A stretch of DNA of 64,000 nucleotides from positions 4,096,501 through 4,160,500 of the forward strand of contig NC_009675.1 in the NCBI RefSeq assembly GCF_000017505.1. Direction: 5' to 3'. The notes under the pieces are model-generated. The model was not told where the DNA came from, did not search any database, and was given only the letters and a program-made list of their open reading frames with translations. A program made the position numbers and the translations under genes. Each line of letters begins with the position of its first letter. The first letter of the stretch is position 1. This document shows positions 1 through 8,693 of this stretch, one piece after another. Source of the stretch: Anaeromyxobacter sp. Fw109-5. Its GTDB lineage: Bacteria; Myxococcota; Myxococcia; Myxococcales; Anaeromyxobacteraceae.

Positions 1-51
1 GAGCCGGAAGCGGGTCACGATGCGGTGCTCCATCTCCATTCGGGGGCGCAT
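1..51 (-). CDS. 5' end of an unidentified gene cut by the left edge
   Basis: Only 17 codons lie in the window. The minus strand opens with ATG at 51 and stays open to the edge (MRPRMEMEHRIVTRFRL), with further in-frame ATGs at 39 and 33. There is no clear Shine-Dalgarno sequence. If real, it is divergent from the VOC gene at 213 and the 160 bases between would hold both promoters. Too little is visible to assign a family, and it may not be a gene. Confidence 0.25.
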   Translation of the reverse strand, partial: MRPRMEMEHRIVTRFRL

Positions 52-212
52 GCTACGTCCCGCGCGCGACGAACGCCACCGGTCCCGTGCTGCCGGAACG
101 GCGCCCGACCGCCCGCCGCCGCCCCCCGCGGGCGGGATCCCGGCAGGAAGGCGCGGCGGGTTGCCGCGCCGCTTACGTGGCACGCGGAGCACCGCAGACA
201 AGGAGGAGCGAC

Positions 213-584
213 ATGCTGGGGAATCGTCACTTCACGGCCATGTTGCCGGTCACCGACGTCGCCCGCGCCCGGAAGTTCTACGAGGAGAAGCTGGGGCTGC
301 ACGCGACCCGGACGCTGGACAACGGGGACGTGCTGTTCCAGGGAGACGGCGGTGAGTTCGCGCTCTATCCGCGGGAGGCGCCGCCGAAGTCGGATCACAC
401 CGCGATGTCGTGGGAGGTGCCCGACGTTCGCGCCGAGGTGAAGGACCTGCGGGCGCGCGGCGTGCAGTTCGAGGAGTACCCGCAGCTGAAGACGAAGGAG
501 GGCGTCGCCGAGGTCGGCAACGAGACCTGCGCCTGGTTCAAGGACCCGGACGGCAACATCCTCTGCATCCACCACCACGCGTGA
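213..584 (+). CDS. VOC (glyoxalase/bleomycin resistance) family protein
   Basis: A 123-residue single-module VOC protein. It opens with the usual beta strand and helix pattern (FTAMLPVTDVARARKFYEEK) and ends with the family signature FKDPDGNILCIHHH. VOC proteins bind a metal or small ligand in a paired beta-alpha-beta-beta-beta fold; at this length it should dimerise. The substrate cannot be read from the sequence. The ATG at 213 is chosen because AGGAGG lies at 201-206 with ideal spacing, and longer frames from 87 add only low-complexity residues. The next gene is on the same strand 110 bases downstream and need not be co-transcribed. Confidence 0.85.
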   Translation: MLGNRHFTAMLPVTDVARARKFYEEKLGLHATRTLDNGDVLFQGDGGEFALYPREAPPKSDHTAMSWEVPDVRAEVKDLRARGVQFEEYPQLKTKEGVAEVGNETCAWFKDPDGNILCIHHHA

Positions 585-694
585 GCGCCCTTTGGACGGC
601 TCGCGCCGAGGCCCGGGAAGGCCGCGCGCCGGGCCGTCCGCCGCGCTAGGCACGCCGGCGGGCTCCGGCTCCGGCTCCGGACCCGCGCTCGCGC

Positions 695-2305
695 GTGCTG
701 ACCTGGGACGTCATCGTCGTCGGCGGAGGCCACAACGGCCTCGTCCTCGCGGCGTACCTCGCCCGCGCGGGCGAGCGCGTCCTGGTGCTCGAGGCGCGCG
801 ACCGCGTGGGCGGCGCCTGCACCACCGAGGAGACCTGGGCGGGCTTCAAGGTGTCCACCGCGGCGTACGTGGTGAGCCTCTTCCGTCCGGAGATCGTGCG
901 CGACCTGGAGCTGGCCCGGCACGGCTACGCGGTGCTGCGCCGCGACCCGTCCTCGTTCACGCCGCTCCCGGACGGCCGCTCGCTGACGCTCGGGCCGGAC
1001 CTGGCGCGCAACCAGCGCGAGGTGGCGCGGTTCTCGGAGCGCGACGCGGCCCGGCTGCCCGGCTACGAGGCCCAGCTCGAGCGGATCGCGCGCGCCATCG
1101 AGCCTTCGCTCCTGGAGACGCCGCCCGATCCGTTCTCGGGGCGGCCGCGCGAGCTCCTGCGCCTCGCGCGGATGGGCGCGCGCCTCCTGCGGCTCGGCGC
1201 GGACGGCCCCGCGGCGGTGGAGATCCTCACCGGCGCCGCTCGCGACGTGCTCGACCGCTGGTTCGAGTCGGACGCCCTCAAGGCGACGCTCGCCACCGAC
1301 GCCATCATCGGCGCCTGGGCCTCGCCGTCGACGCCGGGCACCGCCTACGTGCTCTTCCACCACGTGATGGGCGAGGTGGACGGCGCGCGCGGCGTCTGGG
1401 GCTACGTCCGCGGCGGCATGGGCGCCCTCCCGGAGGCGATCGCCGCCGCGGCCCGAGCGGCGGGCGCGGAGATCCGGACCGGCGCGCGCGTCGCGCGCAT
1501 CCAGGTGCGCGGCGACGCCGCCGAGGGCGTGGTGCTCGAGGACGGGACCGAGCTCTACGCCAAGCGGATCGCCTCCAGCGCGGACGCCACCCGGACGCTC
1601 CTCGGGCTGGTGGGGGAGGAACACCTGCCGCCGGAGGTGGCCGAGCGGGCGCGCCGCATCGACTACGCGAGCGGGTCGGTGAAGATCAACGTCGCCCTGT
1701 CCGCGCTGCCTCGCTTCCGCGCGGTGCCCGGAGGCGGCGCGGGGCCAGGGCCGGAGCACCGCGGCACCATCCACGTCGCGCCGTCGCTCGACTACCTCGA
1801 GCGCGCCTTCGACGACGCGCGCGCGGGGCTGCCGTCGCGCGCGCCGGTGCTCGAGTGCACCCTGCCCTCCGTGGTGGACGAGAGCGTCGCGCCGGCCGGC
1901 AAGCACCTCATGTCGATGTTCGTGCAGTACGCGCCCTTCCGGCTCGCGCAGGGGAGCTGGGACGAGGAGCGCGACCGCTTCGCGGACCGCTGCTTCGCGG
2001 CCCTGGAGGAGTACGCGCCCGGGTTCACGGCGGCGGTCCTCGCGCGCGAGGTCCTGGCCCCTCCGGATCTCGAGCGGCGGTTCGGCCTCACCGGCGGAAA
2101 CATCTTCCAGGGCGCGATGACGCTGCCGCAGCTCTTCTCGATGCGCCCGCTGCCGGGGTTCGCGGATTACCGCACCCCGATCGAGAACCTGTACCTCTGC
2201 GGCGCCGCCACCCACCCAGGCGGCGGCGTCATGGGGGCCTGCGGGTACAACGCGGCGCGGGAGATGCTGCGGGATCGCCGGCGCGGCTGGCCGCGGCGAC
2301 CTTGA
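695..2305 (+). CDS. FAD-dependent oxidoreductase, phytoene-desaturase/PYROXD2-like
   Basis: A 536-residue flavoprotein starting at GTG 695. An N-terminal Rossmann dinucleotide-binding motif (DVIVVGGGHNGL, residues about 5-16) is followed by the second FAD signature (LEARDRVGGACTTE) and ends with the C-terminal FAD-binding motif (NLYLCGAATHPGGGVMGACG) of the CrtI/PYROXD2 group. The length is normal for the family. Members include carotenoid desaturases, retinol saturases and proteins of unknown substrate. No carotenoid genes are nearby, so a pigment role is not supported here. The gene is followed by a convergent small gene at 2321. Confidence 0.85.
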   Translation: MLTWDVIVVGGGHNGLVLAAYLARAGERVLVLEARDRVGGACTTEETWAGFKVSTAAYVVSLFRPEIVRDLELARHGYAVLRRDPSSFTPLPDGRSLTLGPDLARNQREVARFSERDAARLPGYEAQLERIARAIEPSLLETPPDPFSGRPRELLRLARMGARLLRLGADGPAAVEILTGAARDVLDRWFESDALKATLATDAIIGAWASPSTPGTAYVLFHHVMGEVDGARGVWGYVRGGMGALPEAIAAAARAAGAEIRTGARVARIQVRGDAAEGVVLEDGTELYAKRIASSADATRTLLGLVGEEHLPPEVAERARRIDYASGSVKINVALSALPRFRAVPGGGAGPGPEHRGTIHVAPSLDYLERAFDDARAGLPSRAPVLECTLPSVVDESVAPAGKHLMSMFVQYAPFRLAQGSWDEERDRFADRCFAALEEYAPGFTAAVLAREVLAPPDLERRFGLTGGNIFQGAMTLPQLFSMRPLPGFADYRTPIENLYLCGAATHPGGGVMGACGYNAAREMLRDRRRGWPRRP

Positions 2306-2320
2306 CTGCGGCGCGGCCTC

Positions 2321-2548
2321 TCAAGCCGGCGGCGGCGGGAGCCCCCGCGCGCTGCGGACGTGGAGCTCGTCGATCTCGAGCGTCCCCACGCGCGCCTCCT
2401 TCACCGCGAGCTTGCGGATGGCGAGCGCGGCGATGGCGACGCCGCCCACCGCGAGCGCCCCGAGGCTCGCGGCGCCGAGGGCGAGCGCGAACGTCGCCCG
2501 GCCGAGGTCCTTCCTCCTCCCCCACTCCCGCCCCGCTCGACGCCCCAT
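2321..2548 (-). CDS. small single-span membrane protein of unknown function
   Basis: A 75-residue protein with a basic N-terminus, one hydrophobic segment rich in Ala, Gly and Leu (residues about 15-40), and a short C-terminal stretch (RKLAVKEARVGTLEIDELHV) resembling repeating strands of pentapeptide-like membrane-anchored proteins. The ATG at 2548 is chosen because GGGAGG lies just upstream on the minus strand (about 2551-2557); the longer frame to 2650 adds only Arg/Ala-rich sequence. It is convergent with the flavoprotein at 695-2305. I do not recognise a function. Confidence 0.55.
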   Translation of the reverse strand: MGRRAGREWGRRKDLGRATFALALGAASLGALAVGGVAIAALAIRKLAVKEARVGTLEIDELHVRSARGLPPPPA

Positions 2549-2730
2549 CCCGTCCTCCCGCGCCGCCGTCGCCGCGATCGCAGGATGGGGCCGGCGGCCG
2601 GAGGTGGCTCGGCTGGCCGGTCGCGTGGGGAGCCGCGCCACGCCGCGCACCGCGGCGAGGCACCCCGCGAGACCGGGGACCCGCCCGAAAGCCAGGTGAG
2701 ATAGCGTGAGGGGTAGGAACGGAGGGTGTC

Positions 2731-3210
2731 ATGCGTGGGATCGCGCTGGATGCCGCCCGCGAGTTCCTGGCCCGCAAGCGCATCGCGGTGGTCGGGGTCT
2801 CGCGGAACGAGAAGGACTTCAGCAGGGAGGTGCTCCGCGCCCTCGTGAAGGCCGGCTACGACGCCGTGCCGGTGAACCCCGCGCTCGAGATGGCGGAGGG
2901 CCGGACCTGCTATCCGCACGTGCAGGACGCGAAGCCCCCGGTGGAGGCGGCGCTGCTCCTCACGCCGCCGGCGCAGACCGAGGAGGTGGTCCGCGACTGC
3001 GCGCGGGCCGGCGTGCGTCACGTGTGGATGCACCGCGGGATGGGAGCGGGTTCTGCGAGCGCGGAGGCGCTCCGGTACTGCGACGCCCAGGGGATCTCGG
3101 TGGTGACGGATCTCTGTCCGTTCATGGCGCTCCAGGGGAGCGGCTTCCCGCACGGCCTCCACGCGCGGCTGCGCACGCGCTTCGGGCGGCCGCGCCTCGC
3201 GACGGCGTGA
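2731..3210 (+). CDS. CoA-binding domain protein (YccU-like)
   Basis: A 159-residue Rossmann-fold protein of the CoA_binding_2 family. The sequence has the nucleotide-binding start (RIAVVGVSRNEKDFSREVLR), the conserved VNP after the second strand, and the late family signature around DLCPFM. The family binds CoA or related nucleotides, but its cellular role is not established. The length matches single-domain members such as E. coli YccU. The ATG at 2731 follows GGAGGG at about 2720-2726. A convergent SRPBCC-like gene begins 10 bases after its stop. Confidence 0.85.
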   Translation: MRGIALDAAREFLARKRIAVVGVSRNEKDFSREVLRALVKAGYDAVPVNPALEMAEGRTCYPHVQDAKPPVEAALLLTPPAQTEEVVRDCARAGVRHVWMHRGMGAGSASAEALRYCDAQGISVVTDLCPFMALQGSGFPHGLHARLRTRFGRPRLATA

Positions 3211-3219
3211 CGTGACGGC

Positions 3220-3888
3220 TCAGGGCGCGGCGGCGCGCGGCGGGCCACGGCGCGCCGCGGCGAGCGCCTCCGCTCGCCGGCGGATGCCCATCAGCTGGGC
3301 GCGCACCATGACCAGCTCCTGCGGCTCGATCACCGCCACCAGGGCCGCGCTGCGCAGGCCCGGGGCGGCCGTGGCACGGACGCGAAGCACGAGCCGGGTG
3401 GCCTCCTCGTCGACCGGGTACAGCCCCCAGGACTGCGTGACCAGCACCTCGCCGTGCACGATGCGCAGGACGAGGGAGCGCTCCCGCTCGACCGCGTGCA
3501 CCGGCCACCCCGCCGTCCCGCCGATGGGGATGACGTCGCCCGGCCGGAGCTCCTGCCACTCCGGGAGGATACGCTCCGCGCTGGGCGCCTCGATGACGCC
3601 GAGCAGCCGGTCGAGGAGATCGAGGCTGTAGAGCCCGCCGCGGCCGTTCCCCATCTGCACGATCCACGGCCAGATCTCCTCCGGCCTCGCGCGGATGGTG
3701 ATCCCACGGGTGGTGACGTGGCGGGGAGCCGGCACGAGCTCGTCGCCGGGCATCGGCCGGCGCACCTCCTCGCCGGTCGCCCCCCATGTGCGCATCCACG
3801 GCCGGACGAACGCCGCCCAGCCCGCGATCGCGGCGGTAGGCACGGCCACGAGGAGGCCGGCGCGTCTCAGCGTCGAGCGTGCGCTCAT
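3220..3888 (-). CDS. SRPBCC-like protein with N-terminal membrane anchor
   Basis: A 222-residue protein with one N-terminal hydrophobic segment (residues about 9-28) followed by a domain resembling the SRPBCC/START-like hydrophobic-ligand fold. Characteristic stretches are RARPEEIWPWIVQMGNGRGG and LPEWQELRPGDVIPIGG. Such proteins are usually annotated only by fold, and ligand and role are unknown. The start ATG at 3888 is the first Met before the anchor. The C-terminal about 20 residues are Arg/Ala-rich and probably disordered. It is divergent from the RNA helicase at 4173. Confidence 0.65.
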   Translation of the reverse strand: MSARSTLRRAGLLVAVPTAAIAGWAAFVRPWMRTWGATGEEVRRPMPGDELVPAPRHVTTRGITIRARPEEIWPWIVQMGNGRGGLYSLDLLDRLLGVIEAPSAERILPEWQELRPGDVIPIGGTAGWPVHAVERERSLVLRIVHGEVLVTQSWGLYPVDEEATRLVLRVRATAAPGLRSAALVAVIEPQELVMVRAQLMGIRRRAEALAAARRGPPRAAAP

Positions 3889-4172
3889 GAGCAGACGCTA
3901 CAGCCCCGGGGGCGCCGGCGTCGCGGAATGCTCGGCGTCCCCCGTCCCCGCCCCGATCCGGGGAGGCAGGGCCCGCCTGCCCGGCTCCCGGGCGAGCGAT
4001 CGCTTGCGTTGCCGGATCGCGCGCGGACGGGTATACCTCGCGCGGCCGTTTCGTTCGTACCGCGCCCCATCGGTCTCGCCGGAGCTTCCGGCCCGCGCGG
4101 TCCCCCCGTTCTACCCGGCCTCACTTCACGGCGCGCCGCGAGTCGCCGCGCGCCGCACGCGAGGAGCACCTG

Positions 4173-5540
4173 TTGTCGACGACGTCTTTCGCCGAGCTGC
4201 ACCTTTCCCCCGAGGCGCTCGCCGCGCTGCGGCGCGCCGGCTTCGAGCACCCCACGCCCATCCAGGCCCAGGCCATCCCGCCGGCGCTCGCCGGCAAGGA
4301 CGTCATCGGCACCGCCGCCACGGGCACGGGCAAGACGGCGGCGTTCCTCCTTCCTCTGATCGACCGCCTCGCCGGCAAGCCCGGCACGCGCGCCCTCGTG
4401 CTCGCGCCGACGCGCGAGCTGGCCCTGCAGATCGGCGAGGAGCTGGAGCGCTTCGGCCACGCCCGGCGCGTGCGGGGGGCGGTGATCATCGGCGGCGTCG
4501 GCATGGCGCAGCAGGCGGAGGCCCTCCGGCAGAAGCGCGAGATCGTCATCGCCACCCCCGGCCGGCTCGTCGACCACCTCGAGCAGGGCAACGCGCGCCT
4601 CGACGGCATCGAGGCGCTCGTGCTCGACGAGGCGGACCGGATGCTCGACATGGGGTTCAAGCCGCAGCTCGACCGCATCCTGCGCCGGCTCCCCAAGCAG
4701 CGCCAGACGCTCCTGTTCTCCGCGACGATGGCCGGCGAGGTGGCGGACTTCGCCCGCGCGCACCTGCGCGACCCGGTCCGCGTGGAGGTCGCGCGCAGCG
4801 GCACCACCGCCGCGCGCGCCGAGCAGCAGGTGTTCCTGGCGGATCAGCACGAGAAGCTCCCGCTCCTGCTCACGCTGCTCGAGCGCGACGGCGACTCGAC
4901 CCTGATCTTCACCCGCACGAAGCGGCGCGCGGACAAGATCTGGAAGCACATCGGCCGCGCCGGCCACAAGGTCGCCCGCATCCACGCCGACCGCTCCCAG
5001 GCGCAGCGGCGCATGGCGCTCGACGGCTTCAAGGACGGCACCTACCGCGTGCTCGTCGCGACCGACATCGCCGCGCGCGGCATCGACGTGGCCGAGATCG
5101 GCCACGTCGTGAACTTCGACCTGCCCCACGTGCCGGAGGACTACGTCCACCGCGTCGGGCGGACGGCGCGGGCCGCCGCGAGCGGCCGCGCCTCGAGCTT
5201 CTCCGCGCCGGACGAGCGCGACCTCCTGCACGCCATCGAGCGGCTCACGCGCGCGGTGCTCCCGCGCGCCCCGGTGCCCCGGGACGCGGAGACGTTCCAG
5301 TCGGAGCTGAAGCGCGCCGCGGCGGCGCAGGCGGACCCGGGGCCGGCCCAGCCGCGCCACCGGACCTCGCAGCCCGCGGCCCCGCGCGCTCGCCGGCGCG
5401 CCGAGGCTCGCCCGCAGCACGCCGTGCGCTCGAAGTCCGGCGGCGCCTCCGCCGCCGGCGGAGCGGGCGGAGAGGGCGGTGGGGGCTCGAAGCCGCGGCT
5501 CGTCGGGTCGTGGAGCGGCGGCTCCAAGCGGCGCCGTTGA
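4173..5540 (+). CDS. rhlE: DEAD-box ATP-dependent RNA helicase RhlE
   Basis: A 455-residue DEAD-box helicase that unwinds short RNA duplexes, in the cytoplasm, probably in ribosome assembly or RNA turnover. All core motifs are visible: Q motif GFEHPTPIQ, Walker A ATGTGKT with Lys54, APTRELA, TPGR, DEAD at residues 152-155, SAT, and HRVGRTAR near the end of the second RecA domain. From about residue 370 there is a low-complexity Ala/Arg/Gly-rich basic tail, typical of RhlE proteins and likely to bind RNA. TTG at 4173 is the start because GAGGAG at 4161-4166 is correctly placed and the protein then begins MSTTSFAELHL, as in relatives. The assignment to RhlE over other DEAD-box subgroups rests on architecture. 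Confidence 0.9.
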   Translation: MSTTSFAELHLSPEALAALRRAGFEHPTPIQAQAIPPALAGKDVIGTAATGTGKTAAFLLPLIDRLAGKPGTRALVLAPTRELALQIGEELERFGHARRVRGAVIIGGVGMAQQAEALRQKREIVIATPGRLVDHLEQGNARLDGIEALVLDEADRMLDMGFKPQLDRILRRLPKQRQTLLFSATMAGEVADFARAHLRDPVRVEVARSGTTAARAEQQVFLADQHEKLPLLLTLLERDGDSTLIFTRTKRRADKIWKHIGRAGHKVARIHADRSQAQRRMALDGFKDGTYRVLVATDIAARGIDVAEIGHVVNFDLPHVPEDYVHRVGRTARAAASGRASSFSAPDERDLLHAIERLTRAVLPRAPVPRDAETFQSELKRAAAAQADPGPAQPRHRTSQPAAPRARRRAEARPQHAVRSKSGGASAAGGAGGEGGGGSKPRLVGSWSGGSKRRR

Positions 5541-5616
5541 GAGGCGGCGAGGGCGGCGACGCCGCTCCGGCCTTCCGCGCTTGAACGACCGGCCGCGCCC
5601 GTGCTCGAATCCCGCC

Positions 5617-5898
5617 ATGCTCAAGCACAACACGTACTTCGAGGGCGGGGTCCAGAGCGTCGGGTTCGAGCGGAACGGCCGCCGGCACACCGTCGGGGTC
5701 GTCGACGCCGGGGAGTTCCACTTCGCGACCGACGCCGCCGAGCGGATGACGGTCGTGTCCGGCGAGCTCTGGGCCAAGCTCCCCGGCGAGGCCGCCTTCC
5801 GGCCGTTCGCGTCGGGAACGGTCTTCGAGGTGCCGGCGAAGAGCGGCTTCGAGGTGAAGGCCCTCGCGCCGGCGGCGTATCTCTGCGAGTTCCTCTAG
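5617..5898 (+). CDS. ppnP: pyrimidine/purine nucleoside phosphorylase PpnP (DUF1255)
   Basis: A 93-residue cupin-like protein of the PpnP/YaiE family, which phosphorolyses many nucleosides to free base and ribose-1-phosphate. Visible family features are the opening MLKHNTYFEGGVQSVGF, VSGELWAKLPGE in the barrel and the ending FEVKALAPAAYLCEF. The length is exactly that of the family. The ATG at 5617 is chosen because it gives the canonical N-terminus; the longer frame adds 46 low-complexity residues. It stands alone between the helicase and an SMP-30-like gene. Confidence 0.9.
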   Translation: MLKHNTYFEGGVQSVGFERNGRRHTVGVVDAGEFHFATDAAERMTVVSGELWAKLPGEAAFRPFASGTVFEVPAKSGFEVKALAPAAYLCEFL

Positions 5899-5977
5899 GA
5901 CCGCGCGGGCGCTTCGCGCCGAGTCACATCTCGCCCGAACGCGACTCATTCCAGGGCCGACCTCCCGCGAGGTGCCC

Positions 5978-7213
5978 GTGATCGCGACCGCCCGCGCCGT
6001 CCTGCTCCTGCCCCTCTTCGTCACCCTCGCCTGCCGCCACGGTACGACCGCCCCGGCGGCCGATCCTGCGGGGACTCGACTCGACGCGAGCGACGCGGAT
6101 CCCGGCAGGCTGTACGTGCGGGCATGGAGCCAGAACGGGGGCGGCGATGCGGACGGCGCGCTCGCCACGCTCCGCCAGCTCGACGCCCGCGGATGGGACG
6201 TCCCGCTCGACCCGCGCGACTTCCCCGGCCTCGCCGATCGCGCGGAGTGGCGCGCGATCGCGGAGCGGGCGGCGGCCCGGGCGCCGCGCACGGCCCAGGC
6301 GCCGGTCGCGGTCACCCTGCAGGAGCCCGGCCTCGTCGCCGAGGGGATCGCCGCCGATCCCCGGGACGGGGCCCTGTACGTCGGGAGCATCCGCCTGCGC
6401 AAGATCGTCCGCGTCGCTCCCGACGGGACGGTGCGCGACGCGGTCCCGAGCGCGACGGGCGGGCTCGGGCGCGTCCTCGGGCTGAAGATCGACGCCGAAC
6501 GCGGGCTCCTCTGGGCCGCGGCGAACCGCGGCGACGCGGGGACGGCAACCGGCCGGGGCACCGTATCGGGCGTTTACGCGTTCGACCTCGAGACCTGGGC
6601 GCCCGTCCGGGCGGTGACCATCGACGGTGCGGGGCACCTGCTCAACGACGTGGCTCTCGGCGCCGACGGAACCGTGTTCGTGACGGACAGCGAGGCCGGC
6701 GCGGTGTACCGGCTCGTCCCGGGCGCGAGCTCGCTCGCGGAGGTGGTCGCCGAGGGGACCTTCGTCTACGCGAACGGGATCGCGTTCGCCGAGGGGCGGC
6801 TCCTCGTCGCCGACGCCCTCGGCCTCTGGGAGGTGAACCCGCAGGGTGGTGGTGGCGCCCCGCGTCGCCTCGCCGGGCCGCCCGGCTTCCCGCTCGGCGG
6901 GATCGACGGGCTCTCGGCGCAGGGGCGGACGCTCGTCGCGGTGCAGAACGGGCTCGGCACCCCTCGCATCGTCCGGCTGGAGCTCGCCGCCGGCGCGGGG
7001 CGCGTGGAGCGCGCCTGGGTCCTCGAGGCCGCGAACCCGCTCTGGCACCTGCCGACGACCGGCGCCCTCGCGCGAGGGGCCTTCCTCTACATCGGCAACA
7101 GCCACGTGGACGGCTGGAAGGACTCGACGATCGATCCGGCCGGCATGGTGGAGACGAGGCTCCACAGGCTGGAGATCGCGGTGGACGAGCCCGCTCGCGC
7201 CCCCGCCCCCTGA
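5978..7213 (+). CDS. SMP-30/gluconolactonase-like beta-propeller lipoprotein
   Basis: About 411 residues. The N-terminus is a lipoprotein signal peptide with a lipobox (LFVTLAC), so the mature protein should be anchored in the envelope. Residues about 110-400 form a beta-propeller of the SMP-30/NHL type, seen in repeats such as EGIAADPRDGALYVGSIRLR and LLNDVALGADGTVFVTD. Relatives include lactonases and proteins of unknown substrate, so the chemistry is uncertain. GTG at 5978 has GCGAGG five bases upstream; GTG at 5972 would overlap that site and is less likely. A domain before the propeller (residues 30-105) is not recognised. Confidence 0.75.
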   Translation: MIATARAVLLLPLFVTLACRHGTTAPAADPAGTRLDASDADPGRLYVRAWSQNGGGDADGALATLRQLDARGWDVPLDPRDFPGLADRAEWRAIAERAAARAPRTAQAPVAVTLQEPGLVAEGIAADPRDGALYVGSIRLRKIVRVAPDGTVRDAVPSATGGLGRVLGLKIDAERGLLWAAANRGDAGTATGRGTVSGVYAFDLETWAPVRAVTIDGAGHLLNDVALGADGTVFVTDSEAGAVYRLVPGASSLAEVVAEGTFVYANGIAFAEGRLLVADALGLWEVNPQGGGGAPRRLAGPPGFPLGGIDGLSAQGRTLVAVQNGLGTPRIVRLELAAGAGRVERAWVLEAANPLWHLPTTGALARGAFLYIGNSHVDGWKDSTIDPAGMVETRLHRLEIAVDEPARAPAP

Positions 7214-7335
7214 CACCCTGGGCGTGTCCCCAGGACGCGGCGCGCCGTCGAGCTGTGCGCCGTCACCGCCCACGCTGGGTGAGGATCCATCCCGTCACTG
7301 TCGACCGGGCGGGCGCATGACCAACTCGTCGGTGC

Positions 7336-8538
7336 ATGAACACGCCGGGAACCGGTCCCTCGGGGTCCGCTCGTTCGTACGCCTTGCTCGCAGTGGTCGG
7401 CGCGGTGCTCGGCTGCAGCGACGCGTCCTCTCCCATGGGCGCTCCGACGCTCGACCCTCCCTTCGTGCAGCCGCCGGGAGAGCCGCCCCCGCCCCCACCC
7501 TCCACGGTCAGCTATCCGCTCGCGTGCGCCGACCTGTACGCGGACGGCGCGTTGCCGACGTTCGAGATCGAGATCTCGGAGGCCGACTGGGCCGCCCTCG
7601 AGCAGGATCGCCTCGAGGGCGAGGAGATCTACTACCCGGTGGTCTTCCGCCACGAGGGCGAGGTCGTGACGAACGCGATGATGCGGCTGCGCGGCGGGAA
7701 CTCGCGCTGCGGCGACAAGGCCCAGTTCGCGATCGCGTTCAACCAGGTCGACCCGCGCGGACGGTTTCACGGGCTTCGCCGCCTGAACCTGGATCACGGC
7801 GGCTGCCGGCTGCTGCACGAGCGGCTCGCGATGTCGTTCATGCGCGACCTGGGAGTGCCGGCGCCCTGCGTGAACAACGCGCGGCTCGTCGTGAACGGCC
7901 GCTACTACGGCCTGTTCGTCAACCTCGAGCACGTGAACCAGGACTTCCTCGAGCGGAGCTTCGGCGAGGAGGGAGACGACGGCAACCTGTACAAGGGCGG
8001 CCTGTATCTCCGCACGAACGAGCAGGCGGCGGACTACTCCGGGCTCGAGGCCTATCGCTCGGCCCCCGACGTCGCGTCGCTCGCGGCGCTCGCCGACCTC
8101 GAGGCGTCGATCCGGGAGTGGGCGGGCGAGGCGGTGCTGCCGGTCCACGACAACTACTGGAGCGACGGCTGGAACTACTACCTGTACGACCACCCCACGC
8201 GTGGCTTCCTGTTCATCCCGAACGACATCGACATGCCGTTCACGACGGCGGCGTCGCAGCCGATCCTGCCGGCCGCGCTGCAGTACCCGGCCGGCATGGT
8301 GCTCGCGGATCCGGTCTGGCGGGCACGCTTCGACGAGGCCGTCCGGCGCGCGATCGCGGCGTACGACACCGACGCGTTCGACGAGCGAATCGATCGCTGG
8401 TGGGCGCAGATCGCCGGCGCCGCCGCGGAGGACCCGCACGCGATCTACACCGCCGGCGACGCGGAGGAGCTGAGGTGGAGGGTCCACGTCCGCCGAGAGT
8501 GGCTCCTGGAGGTCGCCGACGATCCCGCGGCGTGGTAG
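7336..8538 (+). CDS. CotH-like kinase-fold lipoprotein
   Basis: A 400-residue protein with a lipoprotein signal (VGAVLGC) followed by a proline-rich linker and a CotH domain. Family features are the opening strand FEIEISEADWAALEQD, the MMRLRGGNS segment, LNLDHGG, the VVNGRYYGLFVNLEHVNQDFL core and the acidic metal-binding motif IPNDIDMPF. CotH of Bacillus is an atypical protein kinase that phosphorylates spore-coat proteins; most bacterial homologues are secreted and of unknown substrate. Whether this one is active is not known. The ATG at 7336 is the only sensible start before the signal peptide. It stands alone between unrelated genes. Confidence 0.85.
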   Translation: MNTPGTGPSGSARSYALLAVVGAVLGCSDASSPMGAPTLDPPFVQPPGEPPPPPPSTVSYPLACADLYADGALPTFEIEISEADWAALEQDRLEGEEIYYPVVFRHEGEVVTNAMMRLRGGNSRCGDKAQFAIAFNQVDPRGRFHGLRRLNLDHGGCRLLHERLAMSFMRDLGVPAPCVNNARLVVNGRYYGLFVNLEHVNQDFLERSFGEEGDDGNLYKGGLYLRTNEQAADYSGLEAYRSAPDVASLAALADLEASIREWAGEAVLPVHDNYWSDGWNYYLYDHPTRGFLFIPNDIDMPFTTAASQPILPAALQYPAGMVLADPVWRARFDEAVRRAIAAYDTDAFDERIDRWWAQIAGAAAEDPHAIYTAGDAEELRWRVHVRREWLLEVADDPAAW

Positions 8539-8693
8539 CGGCTGGTTCTCGTCACCATCCCGAGTCAGCGACGGTTTCGCCGGGAACGTGCCCCTCGTCC
8601 CGAGCGTACCTGGGGCGACGCGCACGAGGCGGAGACGGACCGCCGCCGCGGACCCCGGCCGCCGGAGTTGCGACGAACGATCAGAGCGTTCGG